Counted from the stretch's first letter, positions 37,096 through 48,493 are shown. The stretch is DNA of 64,000 nucleotides from Asterias amurensis (GCF_032118995.1 NC_092649.1:25749927-25813926); one strand, 5' to 3'. Numbers and translations are program-made. The notes: generated from the letters alone by a model not told the origin.

Positions 37096-39992
37096 AAAGA
37101 TGGGTTCACAGGCCCTAAAAGATGGGTCCATATAGGCCTTAAAAGTAAAGTAAAACTGGGTCCATATGCCCTAAGACACAGGTGAAGAGGCTCATTGCCT
37201 TAAAATATGGATCCATAATAGGCCTTAACACAATCAAATGGGTCTATATAGTCCTCAAAAGATAGGTCTAAATAGGCCTATAGCAGATGGGTCCATATGG
37301 GGGTCCAATGAACGTTAGTCCATATATATAGGTCTTAATACAGAGTAAAGATGGGTCCACTATGTGCCTTGAAAAATGGGTCCACATGCCTTAATACAGG
37401 TATAAACAACAAATAGGTCTTAAGAAGATGTCTCAAATAGACCAAAATACATAGTACATTTGGGTCCATAGGCCTTACAAGATGGGTCCATATAGGCCTT
37501 GATGCATAGTAAAGACGTGTCCACAGGTCTTGAATATTGGTCAATACAGGCCTTAAAACATGATAAAGATGGGCCCATAGGCCTTGGAAAATGGGTCCGT
37601 GTACTTATAGGTCCTTATACATAAACATGAGTCCATATGCCTTAATACACAGAAAAAGATAGGTCTATTGCCTTAAAATATGGGACCACAAAGGCCTTAA
37701 AACAAGTGAAAATGAGTCCAAGCCTTAGAAGATGGGTCCACCTACAGGTCCTTATACACAAAGATGGGTCCATAGGCCTTAAAAAATGGGTCGATAGACC
37801 TTGAAAAAATGGGTCCATCGGATGAGGCTTATAGGCACAAGTAAAGATGTAGGTACATTGCCTTAAACTATGGGTCCATATACATGTAGGTCTTAAAAGA
37901 TGGGTCCATATAGGTCTTAATAAATAGTAAAGATGGGTCCGTAGGCCTTGACAAAAATGGATCCATGCCTTGAAAAAATGGGCCCAACGGATGAGCCTTA
38001 TAAGGTGAAGGTAAAGATATATAGGTCCATTGCCTTAAAATATGGGTCAATAGGCCTTAAAAGATGTCCCTAAAGAGGTCTTAATAAATAGTAAAAATGG
38101 GTCTATAGGCCTTATAAAAAATGGATCCATAGGCCTTGAGAAATGGGTCCTTTGGATGAGATGAGCCTTATAATGCACAGGTAAAGATATATAGGTCCAT
38201 TGCCTTAAAATATGGGTCAATAGGCCTTAAAAGATGTCCCTATAAAGAGGTCTTAATAAATAGTAAAGATGGGTCCATAGGCCTTATAAAAAATGGATCC
38301 ATAGGCCTTTAAAAATGGGTCCTTTGGATGAGATGAGCCTTACAATGCACAGGTAAAGTTATGTAGGTCCATTGCTTTAAAATATGGGTCAATAGGCCTT
38401 AAAAGATAGGTCTCTAAAGAGGTCTTAATAAATAGTAAAGATGGGTCCATAGGCCTTATAAAAAATGGATCCATAGGCCTTGAGAAATGGGTCCTTTGGA
38501 TGAGATGAGCCTTATAATGCACAGGTAAAGATATATAGGTCCATTGCCTTAAAGTATGGGTCAATAGGCCTTAAAAGATGTCCCTAAAGAGGTCTTAATA
38601 AATAGTAAAGATGGGTCCATAGCCCTTATAAAAAAATGGGTCCATAGGCCTTGAAAAATGGGTCCTTTGGATGAGATGAGCCTTATAATGCACAGGTAAA
38701 GATAAACAGGTCCATTGCCTTAAAATATGGGTACATATAGGCCTTAAAAGATGGGTCCATATAGAGGTCTTTATAAATAGTAAAGATGGGTCTATAGACA
38801 TTGAAAAAATGGGTCCATATGCCTTAAGAAAATGGCTCAATATAGACCTTAATATGGGACCATAAAGGCCTTAAAAACAAGCCTTAGAAGATGGGTCCAT
38901 CCTAAAGGTCCTTATACATAAAGATGGGTCCATAGGCCTTAATACACAGGTAAGATAGGTCAATTGCCGTAAAATATGGAACCATAAAGGCCTTAGAACA
39001 AATAAAAATGGGTCCAAGCCTTCGAAGATGGGTCCATCCTATAGGTCCTCATACATAAAGATGGGTCCACAGGCCTTAAAAAATGAGTCCATAAGCCTTA
39101 ATACACACACGTTAGATAGGTCGATTGCCTTAAAGTATAATGGGTTTATAACACTGGGGTCAAAATGCCCTAATCCGGGTAAAGACGGGTTAGTAGGCCA
39201 TAAGAAGATGGATCCCATACATAGTAAATTTGGGTCCATGCCTTAAATAAAACATTGGTCCATATAGGCATTGATGCGAGTAAAGATGGGTCCATAGGCC
39301 TTATACATAGTCAAGATGGGTCCATATATAGACCTTAATACATATAGTCAAGATGGGTCCACAGGCCTTAAAAAATGAGCCCATAAGCCTTAATACACAC
39401 ACGTAAGATAGGTCGATTGCTTTAAAATTTGGGTTACTAACATTGGGGTCAAAATGCCCTAATCCGGGTAAAGACGGCTCAGTAGGCCATAAGAAGATGG
39501 GTCCCATACATAGTAAATTTGGGTCCATGCCTTAAATAAAACATTGGTCCATATAGGCATTGATGCGAGTAAAGATGAGTCCATAGGCCTTATACATAGT
39601 CAAGATGGGTCCATATATAGACCTTAATACATATAGTCAAGATGGGTCCACAGGCCTTAAAAAATGAGCCCATAAGCCTTAATACACACGTAAGATAGGT
39701 CGATTGCTTTAAAATTTGGGCTTTTAAAACATAGGCCTTTAAAAACGGGTTCATAAGCCTATAGAACTAAGATGGGTCCATAGATGCCTTAAAAGATGGA
39801 TCCACAGATGCCAAGATGGGTCCATAGGTTTCAATGATGTGTCCATATGTGGGACTTAATACATAGTAAAGAGGGGTCCATATGCCTTAAAACAGGGTGT
39901 ATGGTATTTCGTGCCAGAAAAGACGGGTCCATATGATTCAAAGATGGGTCCATTTTAAAAGGCATTAATACATAGTAAAGATGAGTCCTTAG
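37096..39992 (+). repeat. GGGTCCATAGGCCTTA satellite, 2.9 kb, with higher-order units
   Basis: Built from roughly 20-25-bp monomers of the type GATGGGTCCATAGGCCTTAA with variable spacing. Two higher-order periods are visible. One is about 171 bp between 38,050 and 38,740: TAGGCCTTAAAAGATGTCCC recurs near 38,051, 38,221 and 38,563, with a variant near 38,392. The other is about 290 bp between 39,060 and 39,720: GGTCCACAGGCCTTAAAAAA recurs near 39,064, 39,357 and 39,645. Peptides such as MDPFF/KAYGPIF on the minus strand are read-through of the monomer, not genes. Confidence 0.9.
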
Positions 39993-40129
39993 TGCCAATT
40001 CCATCTACCTGCTGCACCAGTCCACCAGTTCAAAGTTGACCAAGATGCCTACCCGGTATGGAAATGGATCCAAGACGGAATGGCCCATCAGTTGAAGAGA
40101 AGAATGTGAAATGGCCACCAGTTGAAACA

Positions 40130-41977
40130 GAAGAAAAAAGGATGTATGACCAACCAGAACAGCAGAAAGTTTTGGGGTGGGGTGGGGGGGGGGTGACCCA
40201 CATAAGGAGAAAGTAAGTGGGATGACCAATTACTTCCCTCAGTGCTCAGACACTTGGTATTGGAAGGTACCAATACCTCCACACTATTTTAATCACTTCA
40301 CTCATCATCCTTCCTTTAAATTGGTAAAAATAGTTTATTAAATTGACATTTAAATAAAACATTAATTAACATGTAATTGTTACATTTCAATGATGTTGAG
40401 ATGTTTTGTGTTTTTGTTTGTTTGACTGAGTGTCCATCGTTTGTGTATGTTGCATTGTGTGTTGTTTTCACTGTTCTCCCCTTAAAGTTTATTGTTTCTT
40501 GCTTTTGGGCACAAGTCAGTGAAAATTGTTTGACTTCTTAGTTCGTTTATTATCAATCCACAGGAAACAATTCCAATGTTGTCTTTAGTTGGCACAGCTT
40601 GCTTGATAAGTTCGATGATTCCTCCCATGTGACGAGAAGCAGTTGAAACATGATATGTGTTGACTTTCAATACTGATCATGCTTTTCTTCCATAGACATA
40701 TCCATAGACATTTCCAATAGACACATTTGTTTTCCATAGACATTTCCATAGACATATTCCATTTGCTGGCACATATCTTGATAAGCTTGGCTTTTCCTCC
40801 TAAAGGCGATCCAACAGAAAAAATGTCTTAAGTGTGTTCAGTTCACATAATAAACTTTCCATTGATCCTGACTTTTCACTGTATCATTGTCAGTATGCTG
40901 GCACAAATATTGTCAACTCGAGGCTTTCATCCGTTAAATTCCATTCTTATGTAAAAAGTTGTTTGTCCCATGGAAAGCGTCTTGCCTTGAATGAGAATTG
41001 TCTCTTTCACTTCAATCAATGAGTTTACCAAAATATTAAATTAACTAAATAATACATACATCTTTTTTTTAATACATTGATAAAGATTTTTTGTTTTTAT
41101 CAGTGAAGGGCAAAACATTAATCAGATCAGTAAAACTCAATTGATTAAGACCTTATAGAGTCCAAAATCAGCAGACATTGTTCTTGCATGGGCTAGAGAA
41201 CTCAATTCTATTGTTGTTGCAATCCTGCTACAATATTGTAGATTCACAATGTTCCAAAGGATATTGGCAGTTATTGTTAGTGTGCAGGGCATTCAATAAC
41301 TCTCGGAGGTGGCGCTTGGATTTCCAATTCCTGAGAAAATATCTTGAAGTCTTTAACTGCCTTGGCATGGCTAATTATAAGACAATGTCAAATGATGAAG
41401 TAGTCCTTGCAAATGTTCGAATCGAAGAAGTCTCAGTCCCTAAGAAATGCTGCTTTAAGTGGTCTGTTTATTTGTACATGTATGACTGCAGTGTTTGTGT
41501 TCAAGTTGTTTATGTTTCATGATTGTTACGAGATATTTTTTATTTTTAACCTACATTTATTTACGACTAATTAGTTTTAAAAGTTGTCGGTCCTCCATCA
41601 TCACTTTCATTCAGCAATTCATCAATCATTTTAAACATTCACTCACATCATTTCGAAATTTTTAGAGCAATTTTTATACCAAGTGAGGATACTGATCTTT
41701 GGCAATTACCAAATGTATACCCTGCCAATGATGGCACAAGGGATGGTATAAAAAGTTAACTCCTTATAAGGAGTTGTTCATGATATTGGCTGAAACACTG
41801 AGGATAGAATTCCTCACAATAAAGCCATTAGAAAGAAAAACAACGATGAAAATTAACGCCAAGTTAATTTTCCAGTCATAACTATCACCACGGTTACAAA
41901 AACATTAATAGTTTAGTTATTGAGAAGGAACTGGGGTTCGGACAAACACTGACAATTAAGAAGTTCTCAGGTGAGCC
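40130..41977 (+). repeat. Duplicon B, right of the satellite
   Basis: Direct-orientation partner of duplicon A (34,610-36,320), diverged and with several indels. Open frames such as 41,178-41,522 are not conserved in the partner, which argues against coding. Confidence 0.85.
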
Positions 41978-42017
41978 TTGTGAACTTCTACAAACAGAGC
42001 TTAGTATGTGGATGCTG

Positions 42018-42175
42018 TTATGGGTTCATAGATTGAGACTCAAAGGAAAGAGGCAATGACTTCTCTACTTGTTTCTCTTTGGGTCATGTTCAGTCTAAAC
42101 ATGAGTTGCATTATACATAAGTTGTCAATAGAGGGCGGTATATAAGATGAGTGGTATACTCTCAACAGATGCTAG
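42018..42175 (+). promoter_or_regulatory. TATA-box promoter-like segment, copy 1
   Basis: Shares with 46,303-46,480: gattgagactcaaaggaaag, aggcaatgact, ggtcatgttcagt, aagttg, then gagggcggTATATAAGatgagNggtat and ctctcaaca. TATATAAG lies at 42,139-42,146 and a conserved TCTCAACA sits about 25 bp on, where an initiator would be expected. No gene downstream was identified. Confidence 0.45.
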
Positions 42176-42179
42176 GACA

Positions 42180-44300
42180 TCATATTGTTATTGCCAACAT
42201 TGAGGATTAAGAATTCCTCATACATACCAAAGACCAAGGTAATCTACCAAGAGGATATAAAATCTAAGGTAGCCAAATAAAGTGACAGATAAGGGAGGGT
42301 AAAACCAATTAAAATGCCTCTACAACTAACTTCTATGTTTAAAAACATGATGTACAAACAACATTGTTACACCATAACATGATGAGCCAATATTATAGGC
42401 ATCACCATATGATGCAAGGATTAAAACCTACAATGCATCAACCATTATTGAACAGCCCTATTAAACACAAATGAGATTATATTTCCATGACCTAAAATGG
42501 AATCCACAAGATTTTGAAACACTAACTGCTCTAAATTAGAGGATATTATTTGTATTGACCAATTATGAAGATTAAGGATTCCTCAGTGAGCCAATGGCAT
42601 GAAGAGATCAGATACATCTGATACAAAGATTAAAACCTACAACTCATCACCCATAATTTCTCAGAACCCTCAAGATTAAAACCTTCAACTCATATAAACC
42701 AATGATTTTTCAAAACCCTAACACAAATGAGATTATATCTGTATGAAATTACTAACATATACATCTTCAACGGAGACCATCAATTTATTAGGAGGAGACT
42801 AATAATTGTATGGAAAGGCTTTGCGGTAACACCATGTAATGACTCTCTCTAAATGAGTTTGGGTGGTTCTGAAAAGCACAGTTGGTTTCAACTCTATGTT
42901 TCGATCAGTATGCTCTGATCGTCTTCTGAAGAAGGTAGAGATAATTGTATTGACCAAACTATGAGGATTAAGAATCCCTCAGATAAGCCAATACAGGTAG
43001 GAAGAGATCAGACAAATACAAAGATTAAAACTTTACAACTCATCAACAATGATTTCTAAGAACATCTCATGACCGTACAAATTTCCCTTTAATTATATTA
43101 AAATGATTAACAAACACACCTTCTAGGGACACCGCGACATTTAACATGACCACAGCACTATCCATTGAGAGATTATTTGTAATGAGGATTAAGGATTCCT
43201 CAGATGAGCCAATAGCAGGAAGACATCAGACACACTTGATACAAAAATTAAGCTCAAGAACCAGGGTTTATCGAGCCCTAACACAAGTGAGATTACCTAT
43301 GACCCTACTACAATTTACCTGATGGAGACCAAAAACTTTGTAAAAACTTTACAGCTCTAATTAAGAGGATAATATTATTTGTATTGACCAATATGAGGTT
43401 TGAGGAACCCTCACATGAGTAAATTAAGCATGAAGAGATTAGCAAACACATGCTAAACGTACAACTCATCAACAATGATTTAAGTGAGAATGTATCTCAT
43501 GACCTAACTAATTTAACTTTAATTGTTAATGAATAGTAAACACATTTTCTAAAGAGACCACAAAGTTAACCATGACAACAGCGGCATCTTTAATGAAGAA
43601 AAGGCTGTTGTATTGACCAATTATGGGGATTAAGAATTCCTCAGATGAGTCAATAGCAGGAAGAGATTAGACACTTGATGCAAAGATTAAAACCTATAAC
43701 TCATCAACAATGAATTCTGAGAACCCTAAAGATTAAAACCTACAACCCAAGATTTCTCAAAACCCTAACACAAGTGAGATTATATCTCTGTGAAATTACT
43801 AATTTAATAAATAAAAACACATTACCTATTGTGTGAACACCACAACAGTTCTAAATAAGTGGATAAATTATTTGTATTGACTTGTTATAAAGATTAAGAA
43901 CTCCTTAGCTGAGCCAATATAGGGGCATACAGGCAGGGAAAAATTAGACACACTTGATATTCATATCAAGTTTAACATAGTCCTAACACAGGTGAGATTA
44001 TATCTCTATGACCTTATTTCAATTTAATTGAGTAGAATATAAACATAAAAGTTCTCAAAAAAATATCACCCAATAGACACATGGTGTTACCACAGACCAA
44101 AATAATAAGTTAAATTTAATTGTTTTTGTGTTACTCCATCAGCAGCCTTTACCTGCTTTTAGTAAACACATCTTCTGTGAGGCCACAAGTTTAACATGGC
44201 AACATCCATGACAACAGCTCCAGTGGATATTATTTGTATTGACCAATTTTATTTGAGGATTACAAGGGTTCCTCAATAAGGCCAACATAAAAGAAGAGAC
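42180..44300 (+). repeat. Decaying tandem array marked by GAGGATTAAGAATTCCTC
   Basis: The marker (itself a GAGGA/TCCTC inverted repeat) recurs near 42,205, 42,566, 42,962, 43,185, 43,390, 43,621, 43,888 and 44,251. It is followed by gagccaata, aagagatNagacac, gatacaaagattaaaacc, caactcatcaacaatgattt, and preceded by tatttgtattgaccaatta. Spacing runs from about 205 to 400 bp, so units have gained and lost DNA. No coding potential. Confidence 0.75.
42817..42937 (-). mobile_element. Dispersed element fragment with CTGATCGAAAC stem-loop
   Basis: On the minus strand: CGATCAG, loop AGCATA, CTGATCG, then AAAC; further on TTGAAACCAACTGTGC and CACCCAAACTCATTTAGAGA. It sits inside the decaying array as an insertion. 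I recall this family as common in marine invertebrates. The stem followed by GAAAC resembles the hammerhead-like motifs of Penelope-like elements, but the other core half is imperfect. Confidence 0.5.
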
Positions 44301-45476
44301 AAGACAAACAATACAAATCTTACAGTGAGTGTTTGGCATACATCCAATACAGAGGATAAAAGAGTATGCCAACAGAATCACACACTGAATAATAAGAACC
44401 TTGCCACACAATTTGTACATCTGTATGATGTACACAACTCATGCATACTTCCATTCACTCAAACAGTTTCACTTCATCCATCATCTCCTGTGATAGAACC
44501 TTACACTAAATTTAACTGCTTAAAAAAACTTATGATATTGAAGGTATTTACCATTAATTTCAAACCTAGTTAAGTTGTTGAGCAGTTTTTTATGTCTGTT
44601 GTTTGTTTTGGTTCTGTAATGTTGGATGTGTTGTACTTGTTGTTGATGTTTGTTTTGGATGTTTGCACCATTTCAAACTGTAAAGTCTCAAAGTTTTTCA
44701 TATCAGGTTAAATCAGTTCAGTTCAGTTCAGTTTATTTCCACTCTATCAGTTGAATATTGAGGAGAATATGCAGAGGAAAAACGAGGAGGCGTATTGTTT
44801 TTTAGTTTCTCTTTTCAGTCTTTAAAATCCTACAGTCTCTTGAATGACCGTACTTTTCCAATCAAGCTTGGTGTTGAAGAGATGCGCATAATATGCGTTC
44901 ACACATTCGTGGGTCATGACCTCTATTCAGTGTCAACACAATTGAATGAGGCAGGTGTTTCGCACAAAAGATAAAGTTATACAATTTGTATTGAAAGCGA
45001 GCCTCCTACAATTGCAGCCAATTCCTGTTTAATCAGATTAACTTCAGCTATTTACATGTCTAGACCACTAATGATTGATATTATATACACTGACACAGAT
45101 TGAATTGTTTAAAAGTGCACAATTTCGTGAAATGTTGAAGAAGGGTACATACAGACCCGGCAAGGGTTGTGAATTTGTTTGTCACAGTCACATTTATGTT
45201 GTAATAGTTTTAGGAATAATTCTCAGTAAGAATTAAATGCTCCCTTGGCATGTACTTATACTATAGACATACATACCCGAAATCCTCCGGTTTCTTTCTG
45301 GCATTTTTGTAATTCACTCGCTGTTCACAACTCTTTAAAACTCACCGATATCGGCCGCTGTGTTCATGAGTCCGCACTCCAAAAGCATTTCACGCCCGTA
45401 ACATTCCAAGGTAAAGCTTGCGTCCCGTGAGAAATGTTCAGAGGAAACTTCCCCGGAAATATTGTCCTCCGCTAAG
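44301..45476. other. No gene recognised
   Basis: AT-rich, with a short (GTTCA)n run near 44,717-44,735. From about 45,240 the sequence becomes richer in CpG. Confidence 0.45.
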
Positions 45477-45716
45477 ATGAAAAAGACACCAGCTCCATCA
45501 GCAAACGCTCCCCGGTCAATGTATAAGAATAAAACGACACTTAACTTGAGAGAAAGAGCTTCAAGTGAACAAATTCTCGCAGAATTTTCATTCAGTCAGT
45601 TCATTAAAACCTGCACTGCTTCTGAAAAAGTGCATAAGGTTGTTGAGTCTCACTTTTGCATTTTTTTCTTCCAAGGGGCAATTCACACTGGATTGTTATC
45701 CTTGCGCGGTCACTGA
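45477..45716 (+). CDS. Short ORF, possible first exon of an unknown gene
   Basis: ATG in good context (AAG before ATG) opens 79 codons: MKKTPAPSANAPRSMYKNK, then a charged stretch with LRERASSEQILAEFS, ending hydrophobic. The first ~55 residues look protein-like (basic start, amphipathic middle) and the surrounding DNA is CpG-richer than average. I see no domain and only a weak internal donor (AAG then GTTGTT, after about 58 codons). It could equally be chance. Confidence 0.25.
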   Translation: MKKTPAPSANAPRSMYKNKTTLNLRERASSEQILAEFSFSQFIKTCTASEKVHKVVESHFCIFFFQGAIHTGLLSLRGH

Positions 45717-45949
45717 AAATGTCTTCAAATTGCACCTTTTGTGCGATGAAACTTATATAATGCTTTTAAATTACTCTCATTTTGGCTTAAGGAGGGCAAA
45801 TTGTACATTTGATTTAATTTTTCTATTGAGAAAAAAATAAAATAAACCTATTTTCCATGGTGCGAAGGGATACCGACCCCTTCACAACCTACGCGGAATG
45901 CGGTAAATGTCGTCTGCGAACATTTTGAGGGAACCGTTTTAGGGCTTGC

Positions 45950-46011
45950 GATTGGTCAGCAGCTGTGACAACCTTCTACTGATTGGCTAATTCAGAATGC
46001 GTTATGCAAAT
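45950..46011. promoter_or_regulatory. Promoter-like cluster: two CCAAT boxes and an octamer
   Basis: ATTGG at 45,951-45,955 and 45,982-45,986 (CCAAT on the minus strand) and octamer ATGCAAAT at 46,004-46,011, within 62 bp. This combination is typical of histone-type and other housekeeping promoters. No histone gene is present next to it. Direction and target are unknown. Confidence 0.4.
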
Positions 46012-46302
46012 ATCCTCACGATCGTCACATGCTGAACTATTAATAAACTACTGTACAACTTCAAGCACATTAAAGCATTGCGCCTAGCTGGTCTCCTGCT
46101 AATTTTAAAGTAGCAGCAAGTAAGTCGTTTGGTAACCAGTGTTGGTGTTGTGCGTGACTGCATATCCAAGTGGTGTGCGCTTTCGTTTGTTTGCTTGAAG
46201 TTTTCTGGGGATGTTTTTTTTTTATGATATTTTTGATAGGCCACACATTTAGAGGTAAACTGGCCGCATTTAATGCTTTGAAAATACTAAAAAGGGTTCA
46301 TA

Positions 46303-46480
46303 TAGTTATGGGTTCATTAGATTGAGACTCAAAGGAAAGAGGCAATGACTACTTGACTTGTTTTAGAACTCGTTTGGTCATGTTCAGTATAGTAATGCTT
46401 TAGTACATGAGAAGTTGCAGTATACACTGCAGTTGTCAAAAGAGGGCGGTATATAAGATGAGCGGTATCTCTCAACACAT
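46303..46480 (+). promoter_or_regulatory. TATA-box promoter-like segment, copy 2
   Basis: Partner of 42,018-42,175. TATATAAG at 46,450-46,457 within the shared block gagggcggTATATAAGatgag, and TCTCAACA about 23 bp further. The shared region spans about 160 bp upstream of the TATA box as well. The ATG at about 46,487 opens only a few codons. Confidence 0.45.
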
Positions 46481-46722
46481 ACAGCATGTCGAGTGTCAGT
46501 CAGAAAGAGTAGGCGTTCGAATAATTATTCACAATTTTCTTGTGGGGGAAAACACTTTGTTTTTCAAAGAGTGTCAACTATTGTCAGGAACTTGCCGGTG
46601 TGGCGGGAGTTCTGTCCCCATGAGATTGTGTGTGTCCCCCACCCCCCCCCCCCCACCCACCCTAATTTGTTTTCTTCTGCACATTAGAATTGCCATCCTC
46701 AAAAATGTTTATGTCGGTTTAT
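46481..46722. other. No gene recognised
   Basis: C-rich run near 46,637-46,660; open frames crossing it are artefacts. Confidence 0.5.
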
Positions 46723-46990
46723 TTAAAGACAGCGGACACTATTGGTAATTGTCAAAGACTAGTCTTCACAGTTGGTGTACCTCAACATATGCATAAAATA
46801 ACAAACCTGTGAAAATTTGAGCCCGATTGGTCGTCGGAGTTGCGAGATAACTATGAAACAAAAAACACCCTTGTCACACGAAGTTGTGTGCTTTTAGATG
46901 CTCGATTTCGAGACCTCAAACTCGTTACCAAGTAAGGTTTTATGCTGATAATTATTTTTAGTAATTACCAATAGTGTCCACTGCTTTTAA
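46723..46990. mobile_element. TTAA MITE (GGCACTGGACACTATTGGTAATT family), internally shortened
   Basis: TTAA at 46,723-46,726 then AGACAGCGGACACTATTGG; the right end reads gtaattaccaatagtgtcc and then a TTAA at 46,987-46,990. About 270 bp long against ~380 bp for the copy at 16,735. Internal cctgtgaaaatttgagcc matches the family interior. Confidence 0.8.
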
Positions 46991-47755
46991 GGATTCCTTT
47001 TTTTGATTCGGTTTGGAAAAACAGATTTTTCTATCGAAAAGCACGAAACTGAGCAGACCCCCCCCCCCCGACTCCCCCGTCCCTTCGCTCGACCCCAGCG
47101 CCTGCGTGCCTTGACCCAAGGCAAGGCGATGGGATAACAAACGGGCTACATAAAATAATGTACCTCTTTCCCCAAAATGAGCTTCCTAACGGAGATGGAG
47201 ATGGCACACGCCGTACGCCGAAAAGGATTAAAGTAAGCAAATATTGCAGGGCAGAATAAGTGTTGACTGACAATAGTGTATTTTCAGGCCATCTTAGAAT
47301 AGATGATTAAATTTATTATGGTTTGACAACATAACTGAACAGAGTATTTCAGTTCCAGAAAAATGTACAGTCGGGTTAACAATAAAATGTTATAATGTGC
47401 TATGGTCAGGTGTACACAAGAAACACCCCGTTTAATTTTGGTTAACTCCTGTTTTGCGTAGCGCCCCCTACGTTCTAATTTGTATTTACAGATTCCGACA
47501 ATAAACCATTCATTCAAGAGATCTGCAAATCCATTTTCCCTGAGCCTTATTACACAGTGACTTAACAGCTCAAGATTCTTATGTCAAATAACAAGAATAA
47601 TCCTCGATATGATCTTCGGATCTGCTCCCTTACATTAATTTGTTTGTGATACGAGTAAAAGTAAAGTTGTGTTCCTTATTAATTCACAAATTGTGCAACA
47701 CAGACCTATAATTACAGTCAAATTGTCGACCAAAAATGGAGAAGAAAAAAAAAAA
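46991..47755. other. 3' flank / possible 3' UTR of the fibrinogen-domain gene
   Basis: Downstream of the stop codon on the minus strand. An AATAAA (minus) lies at 47,317-47,312, about 440 bp past the stop; other signals may be used. A C run lies at 47,060-47,069. Confidence 0.35.
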
Positions 47756-48015
47756 CTATGGCAATTGCCGGATTTTCATTTCACACTCCTTCAGTGAACC
47801 GACACCTTTGAATGTCGACCAAATGATACCTTGTCCGTCCCCCGGCACGGTATCGGCATGCTCCCTGTACGGTCCATTCAGACGACTCGAACCGCACGAT
47901 GAGGAGTACCACCAAGCTCCCTGGTACGCTTTGGCGCAAGAACCTACGTGGTAACCGTCGTTGTCCCGATCCCAAGTAGAGAAATCGCTCCCATTATGAT
48001 GGTTCAAAGAGTCAC
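47756..48015 (-). CDS. Fibrinogen-related protein, last exon (C-terminal part of the domain)
   Basis: Acceptor TTATTAG at 48,022-48,016, then GTGACTCTTTG; a TAG stop lies at 47,758-47,756. It encodes the end of a fibrinogen-like (FReD) domain. Residues include DSLNHHNG, the calcium-site motif FSTWDRDND, GSCAKAYQGAWWY with the second cysteine of the C-terminal pair, SRLNGPY, and IIWSTFKG before the terminal KECEMKIRQLP. The two-base start phase joins the previous exon to give a Gly codon (PGGGAG-DSLNHHN), as in ficolins, tenascins and other FReD proteins. These domains bind sugars or acetylated ligands outside the cell, often in innate immunity. All hallmark residues of the C-terminal half are present. 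Confidence 0.93.
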
Positions 48016-48493
48016 CTAATAAGAAAAGTAGACAAGAAGGAAATGGTCATCTTAGACCCTTGTCGAAATCACGGCTTCTGCTTTGGATTCGGCGTCCGTG
48101 CTCTCGGTTGAATGAAGCCCTGGCCGCATACAACCGAAACTTCTTCTGACAACACCCCTTTTGAATCAACCTCCCTTACCCCCTTACTCTATGCTCAACC
48201 CATGTTAATTTCCAATAGGGGACAAAATGTCCGGGGGACAGAATCTCATAGCCGGACAGAATCTCATAGCCGGACAGAACCTCATAGCCGGACAGAACCT
48301 CATAGCCGGACAGAATCTCATAGCCGGACAGAATCTCATCGCCGGAGATTCTGTCCCCATACTTGAAATTAGCATGGCCGAAGGAGGATGATTCAAAAGA
48401 GGGCCCTATCAGATGAAGTTTTTTAAAGTTTGAAATAATCTCCTGCCACACCGGTGTTACCAAGGTTATGTTGGTAAACAAGAAACCTCGTAC
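48016..48493 (-). other. Intron with 18-bp minisatellite
   Basis: GT/AG bordered (donor GTACGAGG, acceptor TTATTAG). Contains the six-unit minisatellite at 48,237-48,344 listed separately. Confidence 0.85.
48237..48344. repeat. 18-bp minisatellite, six units, inside the FReD gene intron
   Basis: Six head-to-tail units of GACAGAATCTCATAGCCG with one or two substitutions. The array is closed by inverted copies: GGGGACAGAATCTC at 48,234-48,247 and GAGATTCTGTCCCC at 48,345-48,358. Confidence 0.95.

Noticed and set aside
37335-39528. Minus-strand peptides rich in MDPFF, GPIF and LFIKT
   Set aside because: They are read-through of the satellite monomer, broken at irregular spacing, with no start or splice context.
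48176-48481. Frames reading repeated GYEILS / AMRFCP
   Set aside because: These are translations of the 18-bp intronic minisatellite.
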